DNA of 57,725 bases. Source: an uncultured Eubacteriales bacterium (lineage in GTDB: Bacteria; Bacillota; Clostridia; Lachnospirales; Bianqueaceae). The notes under the pieces were generated by a model, which was given only the letters and a program-made list of their open reading frames with translations, was not told the origin of the DNA and searched no databases. The position numbers and the translations under genes are program-made. Below, piece after piece: positions 8,940-15,784 of the stretch; within the stretch, counting starts at the first letter, position 1; every line of letters starts with the position of its first letter. Where the stretch lies: contig CACZRP010000022.1 in NCBI GenBank assembly GCA_902783575.1, forward strand, positions 1 through 57,725, written 5' to 3'.

Positions 8940-9509
8940 TTAAACGGATCTGCTCAACCAGAGGATGTTGGCATCCTCCTTTGGATTTGAATAGTAACCG
9001 GGCCGGATACCCGCGGAGGTAAAACCGGTCTTTTCGTAGAGGTGAAGGGCGGGAGCGTTGGAAACCCGGACCTCCAGGGTCCAGTACAGGATGCCCAGGC
9101 TGTCGCCTTCCTTGAGCATGGCCTCCATCAGGGCCCGGCCGATGCCCCGGGAGCGCAGGTCCTCCCGCACCGCAATGTTCATAATATGGCCCTCGTCCAT
9201 GACCTGCCAGTAGCCGGCGTAACCGGCCACCTCGCCCATGTCAACGGGATCCGCACCGGCGCCGGCCACCTCGCCAGTTTCAGTGGATGTCTCGCCGGAG
9301 CCGCCGGTCTGGTCTCCGGGACCGTCTTCCCTTCCGTCAGTGCACAGCACCGCCGTCAGGTAATGGGCCTGGGGGTTCACCAGTTCTTTTTCCATGGATT
9401 CCCGGCTCCAGGGATTGCCCGGGGCCGAAGCCTCGATGACCATAATCTCATCCAGATCCTCTTCCCTCATGGGCCTGAGAATCACGGATTGTTCCGGGAA
9501 GTCCGCCAT
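8940..9509 (-). CDS. rimI: Ribosomal-protein-alanine N-acetyltransferase RimI, with a low-complexity insertion
   Basis: A GNAT-fold acetyltransferase expected to acetylate the N-terminal alanine of ribosomal protein S18. The acetyl-CoA loop RSRGIGRALM and the C-terminal segment ALHLYEKTGF are characteristic. At 189 residues it is about 40 longer than typical RimI; the excess is a Gly/Glu/Thr-rich stretch at about residues 57-92, between beta strands of the GNAT core, with no recognisable domain. The start ATG overlaps the tsaB stop (TGATG). The tsaE-tsaB-rimI order is the common Firmicute arrangement and supports the call. Confidence 0.9.
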   Translation of the reverse strand: MADFPEQSVILRPMREEDLDEIMVIEASAPGNPWSRESMEKELVNPQAHYLTAVLCTDGREDGPGDQTGGSGETSTETGEVAGAGADPVDMGEVAGYAGYWQVMDEGHIMNIAVREDLRSRGIGRALMEAMLKEGDSLGILYWTLEVRVSNAPALHLYEKTGFTSAGIRPGYYSNPKEDANILWLSRSV

Positions 9510-10399
9510 CAGCAGCCCTCCCCGGCGGGATTCTGTTCTGCCGCAGCATTTTCCCGGGCCAGCCGCTCTTCCCGCTCTCTTTCGGCCTGGGGCTTTCTGA
9601 GATAATCAATCTCCAGTTCCCAGCCGTGGATGGCGGGCAAGGGCAGTCCCTGCTCTTTCGCCTGCCGGATTTTCCGCAGGGCCAGCAGGCAGGAGGTGCC
9701 TGCCCTCAAACCCCGGACAGACTCCGGTGCCTTATGGTATAACTCTCCCAGTTCCTGAGAGAAGAATGTTTCGTAAAGATCCGCCGCGTCTCCCATAAAC
9801 AGGCAGGGGCGGCCCAAGGCCTTCAGCTTCTCCGCCAGAGCAGCCGGAGGCATGGCCTCGGGACTGATGAGGGGATTCAGCGCCCCGTCATAGCAGGCGG
9901 CATAGACCTGGGAGCGCCGGGCATCCATGGTACCCACATAAACAAGGTCCCCTGCCGGCAGTTCCTCTTTTCCTGCCCGACCCAGCACCGGACCGGCGCA
10001 CAGGGATTCCAGGGTGCCCAGGGGCAGGATGGGAATGCCTCCCGCCATATGTCCGTTCTCGTCCACCCGGGCTCGCCCCAGGGCCAGCCCCTTGGCGGTG
10101 GCGGCGCCGATGCGCAGGCCGGTAAAGGATCCGGGACCGGCAGTAAGGGTGATGAGATCCACCTGATCCAGGCTGATGCCGGCCTTTTCCAGCACCCGGT
10201 GGATCATGGGCATCAGGGTCTGGGAATGGGTAAGATTCCCATCGGTGAATTCCTCCGCCAGGATACCAGCCTGAAGGCCGGACCCGGCCTGGCTGCTGAG
10301 TTCAGCCGGAAGATTCTCCTCAGCCGTAAGGCTGGTCTCAGCCTTTAATACCGCGGCGCCGGCCACCTTGGCCGCGGCTTCAATTCCTAAAATAACCAT
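9509..10399 (-). CDS. tsaB: tRNA threonylcarbamoyladenosine biosynthesis protein TsaB
   Basis: TsaB is the inactive Kae1-like partner that, with TsaD and TsaE, transfers threonylcarbamoyl to A37 of ANN-decoding tRNAs. The sequence starts MVILGIEAAAKVAG (ILxIDT-type strand) and contains LITLTAGPGSFTGLRIGAATAKGLAL, read here in two parts, the TAGPGSFTGLR motif being diagnostic. The open frame extends 21 codons upstream, but ATG at 10399 lies one base after the tsaE stop and gives the normal N-terminus. A short alanine-rich insertion follows the first strands (about residues 18-50). The C-terminal extension is charged and includes an EREREER-type stretch. Confidence 0.92.
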   Translation of the reverse strand: MVILGIEAAAKVAGAAVLKAETSLTAEENLPAELSSQAGSGLQAGILAEEFTDGNLTHSQTLMPMIHRVLEKAGISLDQVDLITLTAGPGSFTGLRIGAATAKGLALGRARVDENGHMAGGIPILPLGTLESLCAGPVLGRAGKEELPAGDLVYVGTMDARRSQVYAACYDGALNPLISPEAMPPAALAEKLKALGRPCLFMGDAADLYETFFSQELGELYHKAPESVRGLRAGTSCLLALRKIRQAKEQGLPLPAIHGWELEIDYLRKPQAEREREERLARENAAAEQNPAGEGC

Positions 10400-10400
10400 A

Positions 10401-10895
10401 TCAAATTGCTCCGTCCAGTATTTCCCCGGCTGTGCCGACGCTGATTTTCCGATAAGCGGCACTCTTCGAGAGGTCCTTTTCCACCTTCATCCAGATGGTT
10501 TCCTCGGGCATGGCCTCCCGGACCAGATCCGCCCATTCCACCAGGCAGACGCCGTTCTGATTGATGTAGTCTTCCCAGCCGATGGCATAAAGCTCGTCCT
10601 CATCTTCCAGGCGGTAGATGTCAAAGTGGAAAAAAGGCAGCCGCCCGCTGTATTCGTCCCTGGAGGCATCGTCGTCCCGATGATAGTCAGGGCGGTACTC
10701 CCGGAGAATCATAAAAGTGGGGCTCACAATGGGAGCCTGGATGCCCAGGCCCCGGGCCATGCCCCTGGCAATGACGGTTTTCCCGGTGCCCAGATCCCCC
10801 ACCAGCGCGAAAACACTGCCGCCGGGCGCGGTTTCACCCAGCCTGAAGCCAAAGTCAAAGGTCTCCTGTTCGGAGGTTGTTTCATAAACCTGCAT
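10401..10895 (-). CDS. tsaE: tRNA threonylcarbamoyladenosine biosynthesis ATPase TsaE
   Basis: A 164-residue P-loop ATPase that drives the TsaB-TsaD complex in t6A37 formation. Visible are the Walker A motif GDLGTGKT (about residues 38-45), SPTFMILREY (about 60), and LVEWADLV (about 125), the typical TsaE signature where most homologues have LIEWPE. RBS ggagtaagct precedes the ATG. It is the first gene of a minus-strand run that continues through tsaB and rimI and perhaps down to 707, since every following gap is under 50 bp. Confidence 0.93.
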   Translation of the reverse strand: MQVYETTSEQETFDFGFRLGETAPGGSVFALVGDLGTGKTVIARGMARGLGIQAPIVSPTFMILREYRPDYHRDDDASRDEYSGRLPFFHFDIYRLEDEDELYAIGWEDYINQNGVCLVEWADLVREAMPEETIWMKVEKDLSKSAAYRKISVGTAGEILDGAI

Positions 10896-10917
10896 AGCTT
10901 ACTCCATCTCGCAACAT

Positions 10918-10952
10918 AAAAATCACTGCCCATCCAAGTCAGTGGGCAGTGA
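10918..10952 (-). terminator. Terminator after the gene at 10959
   Basis: Perfect 10-bp stem TCACTGCCCA / TGGGCAGTGA (10922-10931 and 10942-10951) with a 10-base loop. On the minus strand it is followed by TTTTTATG. It separates the MecA operon from tsaE. Confidence 0.85.
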
Positions 10953-10958
10953 CTCATT

Positions 10959-11483
10959 TTATTGATCAGCCTTCATGCGGATGAGGCTCATTTTCAGAAG
11001 ATCCCGGGTGCTGTAGTCACGGTAAACCTCAGCCACCGCCTGCTCGTAGGAGGCAGGATCAAATTCCTTCGCCATATCATCCAGCAGAAGATTTCTGAAC
11101 TTTCTGGAAAAATCAGGGGTCAGCCGGACCAGCCGGTGGGCCTTCAGGGTGTTGTCGCTGATGTCCACCAGAAAGGTGTCCAGGGCATATCCCCGGTTCT
11201 TCTCGGAAAGCTCGGGCAGTTCTTTTCGCCGCTCGGAAAGCTGGGTGCTGTAGGGCACATCCGACCAGCCCAGACGTCCGAACTGGGTTTCGATAAATAA
11301 AGTTTTTCTCAGTTCTGTCACCGCCATCTGGAAGGTGCCCGTGGTAAACTCATCGATTTCTTCCTGAGTGGGCTTCTGGTAGCGGTAGACAAGCATTAAA
11401 GTAAAGGGCTCCACCGAGAAGGAAGCCCCTTCGTTTTTGGGCAAGGGCAGCGGGAAAGGCTTGCCTGTTTCAAATTGTACCAT
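10959..11483 (-). CDS. Uncharacterised 174-residue protein in the MecA-like operon
   Basis: I do not recognise this protein. It is soluble, acidic-basic mixed, with no signal peptide, membrane helix or known catalytic motif. The N-terminus is proline-rich (PFPLPLPKNEG), then predicted beta strands (FTLMLVYRY) and long helical segments (PTQEEIDEF, ELSERRKELPELSEKNRG). The C-terminal third has DFSRKFRNLLLDDMAKEFDP and ends STRDLLKMSLIRMKADQ. GAAGGAG lies nine bases before the ATG. It is 23 bp downstream of the MecA-like gene and ends at a strong terminator, so it is probably co-expressed with the adaptor. Confidence 0.75.
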   Translation of the reverse strand: MVQFETGKPFPLPLPKNEGASFSVEPFTLMLVYRYQKPTQEEIDEFTTGTFQMAVTELRKTLFIETQFGRLGWSDVPYSTQLSERRKELPELSEKNRGYALDTFLVDISDNTLKAHRLVRLTPDFSRKFRNLLLDDMAKEFDPASYEQAVAEVYRDYSTRDLLKMSLIRMKADQ

Positions 11484-11505
11484 TTCCGGTATACTCCTTC
11501 AAAGA

Positions 11506-12237
11506 TTAGTCATCCAGTCGTTCGATGGCGCCCAGCTTCTGCAGGGCTCTGGCCTTGATGGATACTTTCGCGTGCTCCCTGACAATGAGTTCCGCGTGAC
11601 GTCCCCAGAACCATTCAGAGGCAAAATGCGAAAGGAGCGAGACCACATAACGGATCTCGGGATCGATTTTCTTGTAATTGACCACCAGATAGAAGACACC
11701 CTTGCCTTCATCGCTGTAGAGAGCGTTTTTCAGCTTCAGGCCGGAGGAGATTCTGGATGCCACCAGAAGAAGGTCCTCCATGCGGTCGAAAAGATAGATA
11801 ACGCCGTCGGTGGTGTCGGGCATTTCCGGGAAAATCCGGTTATCGTCCTGTTCCTTTAGGCCGCTGCCGGAAGGTCCCTGGAAGGAGGGATCATTCCATA
11901 CGGGTCCCCAGGGGCTGGCGCTGCCGTCGGGGGAGCGCATCTCGCCTTTTTCGCCAAAGTTGGCGCCGAACAAAGACCCCAGCTCCGCCGCGCCGGTGAC
12001 TCTGGTCACCGTGATGGTCAGGGAGCGTTCGGACAGGGGAATCGCTTCAATCATCAGCGGTTTCTGTGAAAAATCCACGCCGAACTGCTCATAAGCCGCA
12101 CGCATCATATCGTCAAACAGGGCTTTTGTCTTCTCAGAACCATAGGACAGTTCGGACATTTGGAGATTTCGGGAAGTAAGATCAGCCTCGCTCAGGGTAA
12201 AGCGGATCTGATCCTGATTAATTCTTTCAGCTTTCAT
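11506..12237 (-). CDS. MecA-like adaptor protein
   Basis: MecA adaptors bind substrates through the N-terminal part and deliver them to ClpC-ClpP through the C-terminal part. Here the N-terminus reads MKAERINQDQIRFTLSEADL, close to the MecA pattern, with SQKPLMIEAIPLSERSLTITVTR (about 58-80, read as one strand-rich block) next. The C-terminal ferredoxin-like lobe is visible as DGVIYLFDRMEDLLLVA and FYLVVNYKK. A 40-residue Gly/Ser/Pro/Asp-rich linker (about 98-140) joins the two halves and is longer than usual. The gene follows the DUF1858 gene by 60 bp. Confidence 0.82.
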   Translation of the reverse strand: MKAERINQDQIRFTLSEADLTSRNLQMSELSYGSEKTKALFDDMMRAAYEQFGVDFSQKPLMIEAIPLSERSLTITVTRVTGAAELGSLFGANFGEKGEMRSPDGSASPWGPVWNDPSFQGPSGSGLKEQDDNRIFPEMPDTTDGVIYLFDRMEDLLLVASRISSGLKLKNALYSDEGKGVFYLVVNYKKIDPEIRYVVSLLSHFASEWFWGRHAELIVREHAKVSIKARALQKLGAIERLDD

Positions 12238-12297
12238 AAAATATCACTCCATTCGTCCTTCCGGACTGGCCGGAACGCGGAGAAAGGGAGCAGGGAA

Positions 12298-12549
12298 TTA
12301 TTCCTCTGTGATGATCTGGCTCTCATCGGGAGCCATATCCTCCGCCTTCTGCGCGAGATAATCGTTGATGTCTTCCATTATTTCATCGGGGTTCATGCCG
12401 TGCACGAAGCAGGCCTCCTCCAGGGATTCACCCTGGGAAGCGGGGCAGAAAATGCATCCCATGCCGTTCTGGATCAGAATGGCGGCAATCTCCTCATCAA
12501 CCTTTAACAGATCTGCGATAATCATATCCTTGGTCACTTGCTGAATCAT
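12298..12549 (-). CDS. DUF1858 domain protein
   Basis: An 83-residue small protein with the DUF1858 fold. The N-terminus (KDMIIADLLKVDEEIAAIL) gives the family's helix, and the conserved motif GMGCIFCPASQGESLEEAC contains the CxxC-like Cys pair near residues 32-35. The C-terminus is acidic. Members are thought to act in redox or metal-related roles, sometimes fused to other domains, but no activity is established. Start ATG follows AAGGAGG by eight bases, and a good promoter lies upstream. Confidence 0.85.
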   Translation of the reverse strand: MIQQVTKDMIIADLLKVDEEIAAILIQNGMGCIFCPASQGESLEEACFVHGMNPDEIMEDINDYLAQKAEDMAPDESQIITEE

Positions 12550-12615
12550 CGGACCGGTCCTCCTTAAAACAATCTATGTAAAAAAAAATAGTTTACCCAT
12601 TAAGAGTTTCAATCT

Positions 12616-12644
12616 ATTATACACCACTGCGAACCTTTTTGCAA
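12616..12644 (-). promoter_or_regulatory. Promoter for the DUF1858-MecA operon
   Basis: On the minus strand, -35 TTGCAA (12639-12644) and -10 TATAAT (12616-12621) are separated by 17 bp. The 66-base leader to the ATG at 12549 is A/T-rich. Confidence 0.75.
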
Positions 12645-12650
12645 TACAAG

Positions 12651-12680
12651 AAAAAAGACCCGGAACAAATCCGGATCTTC
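12651..12680 (-). terminator. Terminator after the ferredoxin gene
   Basis: On the minus strand the stem AGATCCGGA / TTCCGGGTCT with a TTTG loop is followed by TTTTTT. It ends the ferredoxin transcript just before the next promoter. Confidence 0.85.
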
Positions 12681-12716
12681 GCTTTTGTGTTAAACTGCCA
12701 TTCAGGTTAAGCCTGA

Positions 12717-12887
12717 TTATGCCTGAGCGGGAGCTCCGACAGGGCAAGCAGCTGCGCATGCACCACACTCGATGCAGGCATCAGCGTCGATTTCGTATTT
12801 AGCGTCGCCTTCGCTGATAGCGCCAACGGGGCACTCTGCTGCGCAAGCACCACATTTGATGCAGTCATCAGAAATTACATATGCCAT
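12717..12887 (-). CDS. Two-[4Fe-4S] ferredoxin
   Basis: A 56-residue clostridial-type electron carrier. Two clusters are bound by CIKCGACAAECP and CIECGACAAACP, each with the CxxCxxCxxxCP pattern, in the usual pseudo-twofold arrangement. GGGAGG lies upstream of the ATG at 12887 with normal spacing; the frame extends six codons further but without support. Flanked by its own promoter and terminator, it is a single-gene unit. Such ferredoxins serve pyruvate oxidoreductase, hydrogenase or Rnf in anaerobes. Confidence 0.96.
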   Translation of the reverse strand: MAYVISDDCIKCGACAAECPVGAISEGDAKYEIDADACIECGACAAACPVGAPAQA

Positions 12888-12941
12888 AACTAAGATACCT
12901 CCCAAATTTCTCAGACGGTGGACTGCCGCCTGGACTTTCTA

Positions 12942-12970
12942 ATCATACTACAAAAAATCTTTCCATGCAA
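12942..12970 (-). promoter_or_regulatory. Promoter for the ferredoxin gene
   Basis: Minus-strand -35 TTGCAT (12965-12970) and -10 TATGAT (12942-12947) with 17-bp spacing, 55 bp before the ferredoxin start. Confidence 0.7.
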
Positions 12971-12978
12971 GGATAAAT

Positions 12979-14322
12979 TTAATAGGAACGGATTAAATTG
13001 CTGAACCGGGTAAACTGGCCGTCGTAGCGCAGCTTTTCGGTGCCCACCGGGCCGTTTCTCTGCTTGGCCACGATGATTTCCGCCACGTTCTTCTCCTCGG
13101 TGGTGTCCGGATGATAATAATCATCCCGGTAGATGAACATGATAACGTCCGCGTCCTGCTCGATGGCGCCGGACTCACGCAGATCACTCATCATGGGCCG
13201 GTGATCCGCCCGGGACTCCAGGCCGCGGCCCAGCTGGGACAGGGCAATGACAGGCACATCCAGCTCTCTGGCCAGCAGCTTCAGGTTACGGCTGATTTCG
13301 GAAATCTCCTGCTGACGGTTCTCACTGGATCTGCCGGAGCCGGTCATCAGCTGGAGGTAGTCGATCATAATCAGATCCAGCCCCTGCTCGATTTTCAGCT
13401 TGCGGCATTTGGAGCGGACCTCCGATATGGTGATGCCGCCGGTGTCGTCGATGAAGATCTTCGCCTGGGACAGGGGCCCCATGGCCTCCACCAGGTTTTC
13501 CCAGTCGGTATCGTTCAGCTCGCCGGTACGGAATTTGTTCAGCTCCACCCCGGACTGGACGGACAGGAAACGGTTCACCACCTGCACGGCGGACATCTCC
13601 AGGCTGAAGACCGCGCAGCTTTTGCCGGCCTTGACGGCGGCATTCTGCACGATGTTCAGTCCGAAGGCGGATTTACCCATGGCGGGACGGGCGCCCACGA
13701 TGACCAGATCCGACGGATGCAGACCCGTCAGCTTGGCGTCCAGATCGGCGAAGCCGGTGGGAATACCCGAAATCTGACCTCCGTTCTTGGCCGTGACTTC
13801 AATGGCGTCAAAGGATTCCAGCAGCACATCCCGGATCAGCTTGAAGTCCTGGGATCCCTGCTTCTGCAGGATCTGGTAGACTTCCTTCTCCACGTCCTCG
13901 GACAGAACGTCGATGGACTCCTGGGTGCCAAAGCTCTTGGTCAGAATCCGGTTGCCCAGGGAGATGAATCTCCGGTACAGAGCCCGGTCCTTCACAATCT
14001 TGACATACTGCTGTATATATACGGAACTGTTGACAGCCGCCGCAATCTGAGACAGGTACTTCAGCCCGCCGGCGGCCTCCAGGGTGCCGCGGTTTTCCAG
14101 CTGAGTTTTCACGGTAACCACATCCACGGGCAGCTTCTGGTGATACAGGTCCAGAATGGCCTCGAAGATTTCCTTATGTCTCGGATTATAGAAATCTTCC
14201 GCCTGCAATTTCTCGCAGGCGGATTCCAATGCGTCCTGATCGATCAGGACCGCTCCTATGGTAGATTGTTCAGCTTCTTCTGAATGCGGCGGGATTCGGG
14301 GAACCAGGGTCTCCTCAGGCAT
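12979..14322 (-). CDS. dnaB: Replicative DNA helicase DnaB
   Basis: The hexameric 5'-3' helicase of the replication fork, 447 residues, a normal length. The N-terminal domain begins PRIPPHSEEAEQSTIGAVLI, the classic DnaB start after the first strands. The RecA-like C-terminal domain has Walker A GARPAMGKSA (about residue 211), the FSLEMS segment, Walker B LIMIDYLQLM and the arginine-bearing SQLGRGLESR. The gene overlaps the end of rplI by 8 bp. The rplI-dnaB linkage is widely conserved in Firmicutes. Confidence 0.97.
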   Translation of the reverse strand: MPEETLVPRIPPHSEEAEQSTIGAVLIDQDALESACEKLQAEDFYNPRHKEIFEAILDLYHQKLPVDVVTVKTQLENRGTLEAAGGLKYLSQIAAAVNSSVYIQQYVKIVKDRALYRRFISLGNRILTKSFGTQESIDVLSEDVEKEVYQILQKQGSQDFKLIRDVLLESFDAIEVTAKNGGQISGIPTGFADLDAKLTGLHPSDLVIVGARPAMGKSAFGLNIVQNAAVKAGKSCAVFSLEMSAVQVVNRFLSVQSGVELNKFRTGELNDTDWENLVEAMGPLSQAKIFIDDTGGITISEVRSKCRKLKIEQGLDLIMIDYLQLMTGSGRSSENRQQEISEISRNLKLLARELDVPVIALSQLGRGLESRADHRPMMSDLRESGAIEQDADVIMFIYRDDYYHPDTTEEKNVAEIIVAKQRNGPVGTEKLRYDGQFTRFSNLIRSY

Positions 14323-14764
14323 CGGCCACCACCGACATACGGATCTCTGCCACCGCGTTGGCCATCAGCTTGACCTGTACGGTATATTCGCCAAGGTTCT
14401 TGATGTCCTCGGGGATAACGATTTTCTTCTTGTCAATATCCAGATCGAACTGGGCCTTCAGGGCATCAGCCACATCCTGAGTGGTAACGGCGCCGAACAG
14501 CCTGCCGCCCTCACCGGCCTTTTCAGACAGGGTAAAGGTTTTCTTGGAAAGCTCCTTGGCCAGAGCGGCCGCTTCCTCTTCAGCCTTCGCCTGACGGATT
14601 TCCTGAGACTTCTTCTGGACTTCCCACTGAGCCAGGACCTGCTTGGTGGCTTCCACGCCCATCTTCTTGGGGATCAGGAAGTTCTTGGCATATCCGTCGC
14701 TCACATTGACAATTTCACCGGCTTTGCCGAGCTTTGCAACATTCTGTTTAAGTAAGACTTTCAT
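14315..14764 (-). CDS. rplI: 50S ribosomal protein L9
   Basis: A 149-residue protein of the large ribosomal subunit. The N-terminal domain carries the signature GYAKNFLIPKKMGVEAT (about 24-40), followed by the long connecting helix (EIRQAKAEEEAAALAKEL) and the C-terminal rRNA-binding domain with GGRLFGAVT. ATG follows AAGGAGG. It has its own promoter upstream and is translationally overlapped with dnaB. Confidence 0.98.
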   Translation of the reverse strand: MKVLLKQNVAKLGKAGEIVNVSDGYAKNFLIPKKMGVEATKQVLAQWEVQKKSQEIRQAKAEEEAAALAKELSKKTFTLSEKAGEGGRLFGAVTTQDVADALKAQFDLDIDKKKIVIPEDIKNLGEYTVQVKLMANAVAEIRMSVVADA

Positions 14765-14805
14765 AAGATGCCTCCTTATATCTTTATTGGAGTATTTCTG
14801 TTTCT

Positions 14806-14834
14806 ATTGTAACACGATCAGCGGAAAATCACAA
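14806..14834 (-). promoter_or_regulatory. Promoter for rplI-dnaB
   Basis: Minus-strand -35 TTGTGA (14829-14834) and -10 TACAAT (14806-14811), 17 bp apart. It lies between the PAP2 gene and rplI, so the helicase transcript can start independently of gdpP. Confidence 0.65.
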
Positions 14835-14838
14835 CTGT

Positions 14839-15771
14839 TTAGGGCAACCTTTTCAGTGCGGAGATTCGCCCGAAAATCATGGGGTAAAGTCCCATCAGCA
14901 CGAAGCCCACCACCAGGTACCGGAGGGCTCTGACCAGGTAGGCGGCCATGGTGGCGGACTCCAGAAACTCGCTGGAGAAGGGCAGCTTCAGGAGAGTGTT
15001 AATCCCGAAATACAGCGCCGCTCCCACCAGCACCCGCAGAATGGAACCCAGGATGCTCCGGGTATTCTCGAAGCGGACAAACTTCTCCTCAAAGGGCGCC
15101 GCCAAGAAAAAGCCTCCCATGAGGCCCAGCCCCGTAAAGTAGTCCGTGGTCTGGCAGTAGAAAAGACCGCTCAGACTGACAAGGAAAATGATCGCGTGCA
15201 GCAGATGAATATTCTTCACCTTCCGCTGCAGGAAGCTGAACACCAGCACCAGGCCGGCGCCCAGAGCCCAGCCCATGAGCACGTCGGTGACGTAGTGGAC
15301 GCCCAGGGCCACCCGGGACAGACCCACCAGAAAAGGCATCAGGAAGGCGAGGATCCGCAGCACTCGGGATTTCTTCTTGTACATGGGCAGGGAGCCGTAG
15401 ATCACCGCGGAATTCATGCTGTGGCCGCTGGGGAAGGAATATCCCTGGGCGGCGATATCGTAAATATCCGCGTCGGCGTGCACCGGCTTCAGACACTTAA
15501 TATTCGGATGATCAAAGTAGGGCCGCCGGCGCAGGGCCAGGTTTTTCAGCAGCGGGTTGAGCACGATGCCCACCACCACATTGTTGCCGATGAACTTGCC
15601 GAACTCCTTGTCATAGCACCAGTAGATGTAGCCCAGAATACCGATCAGCATCACCTCTTCCCCGAAGAGGGTCAGAAAACTCATTACCGCGGTGCCGAAG
15701 CTGCCCATGAAGCTCTGAATCCAGGCCTGCAGGGCCACCTCCCATTCAAAATAAAAACTGATACTTTCCAT
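14839..15771 (-). CDS. PAP2-family membrane phosphatase
   Basis: A 310-residue integral membrane phosphatase of the PAP2/type 2 phosphatidic acid phosphatase superfamily, acting on lipid or isoprenoid phosphates. The three catalytic motifs are visible: KNLALRRRPYF (motif 1), FPSGHSMNS (motif 2, general acid His) and SRVALGVHYVTDVLMG (motif 3, nucleophile His and Asp). Several hydrophobic helices follow. It lies between gdpP and rplI, which are usually direct neighbours, so it appears inserted in a conserved block. Candidate substrates include undecaprenyl pyrophosphate, but this cannot be decided here. Confidence 0.92.
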   Translation of the reverse strand: MESISFYFEWEVALQAWIQSFMGSFGTAVMSFLTLFGEEVMLIGILGYIYWCYDKEFGKFIGNNVVVGIVLNPLLKNLALRRRPYFDHPNIKCLKPVHADADIYDIAAQGYSFPSGHSMNSAVIYGSLPMYKKKSRVLRILAFLMPFLVGLSRVALGVHYVTDVLMGWALGAGLVLVFSFLQRKVKNIHLLHAIIFLVSLSGLFYCQTTDYFTGLGLMGGFFLAAPFEEKFVRFENTRSILGSILRVLVGAALYFGINTLLKLPFSSEFLESATMAAYLVRALRYLVVGFVLMGLYPMIFGRISALKRLP

Positions 15772-15784
15772 ATTTCAATCCTTT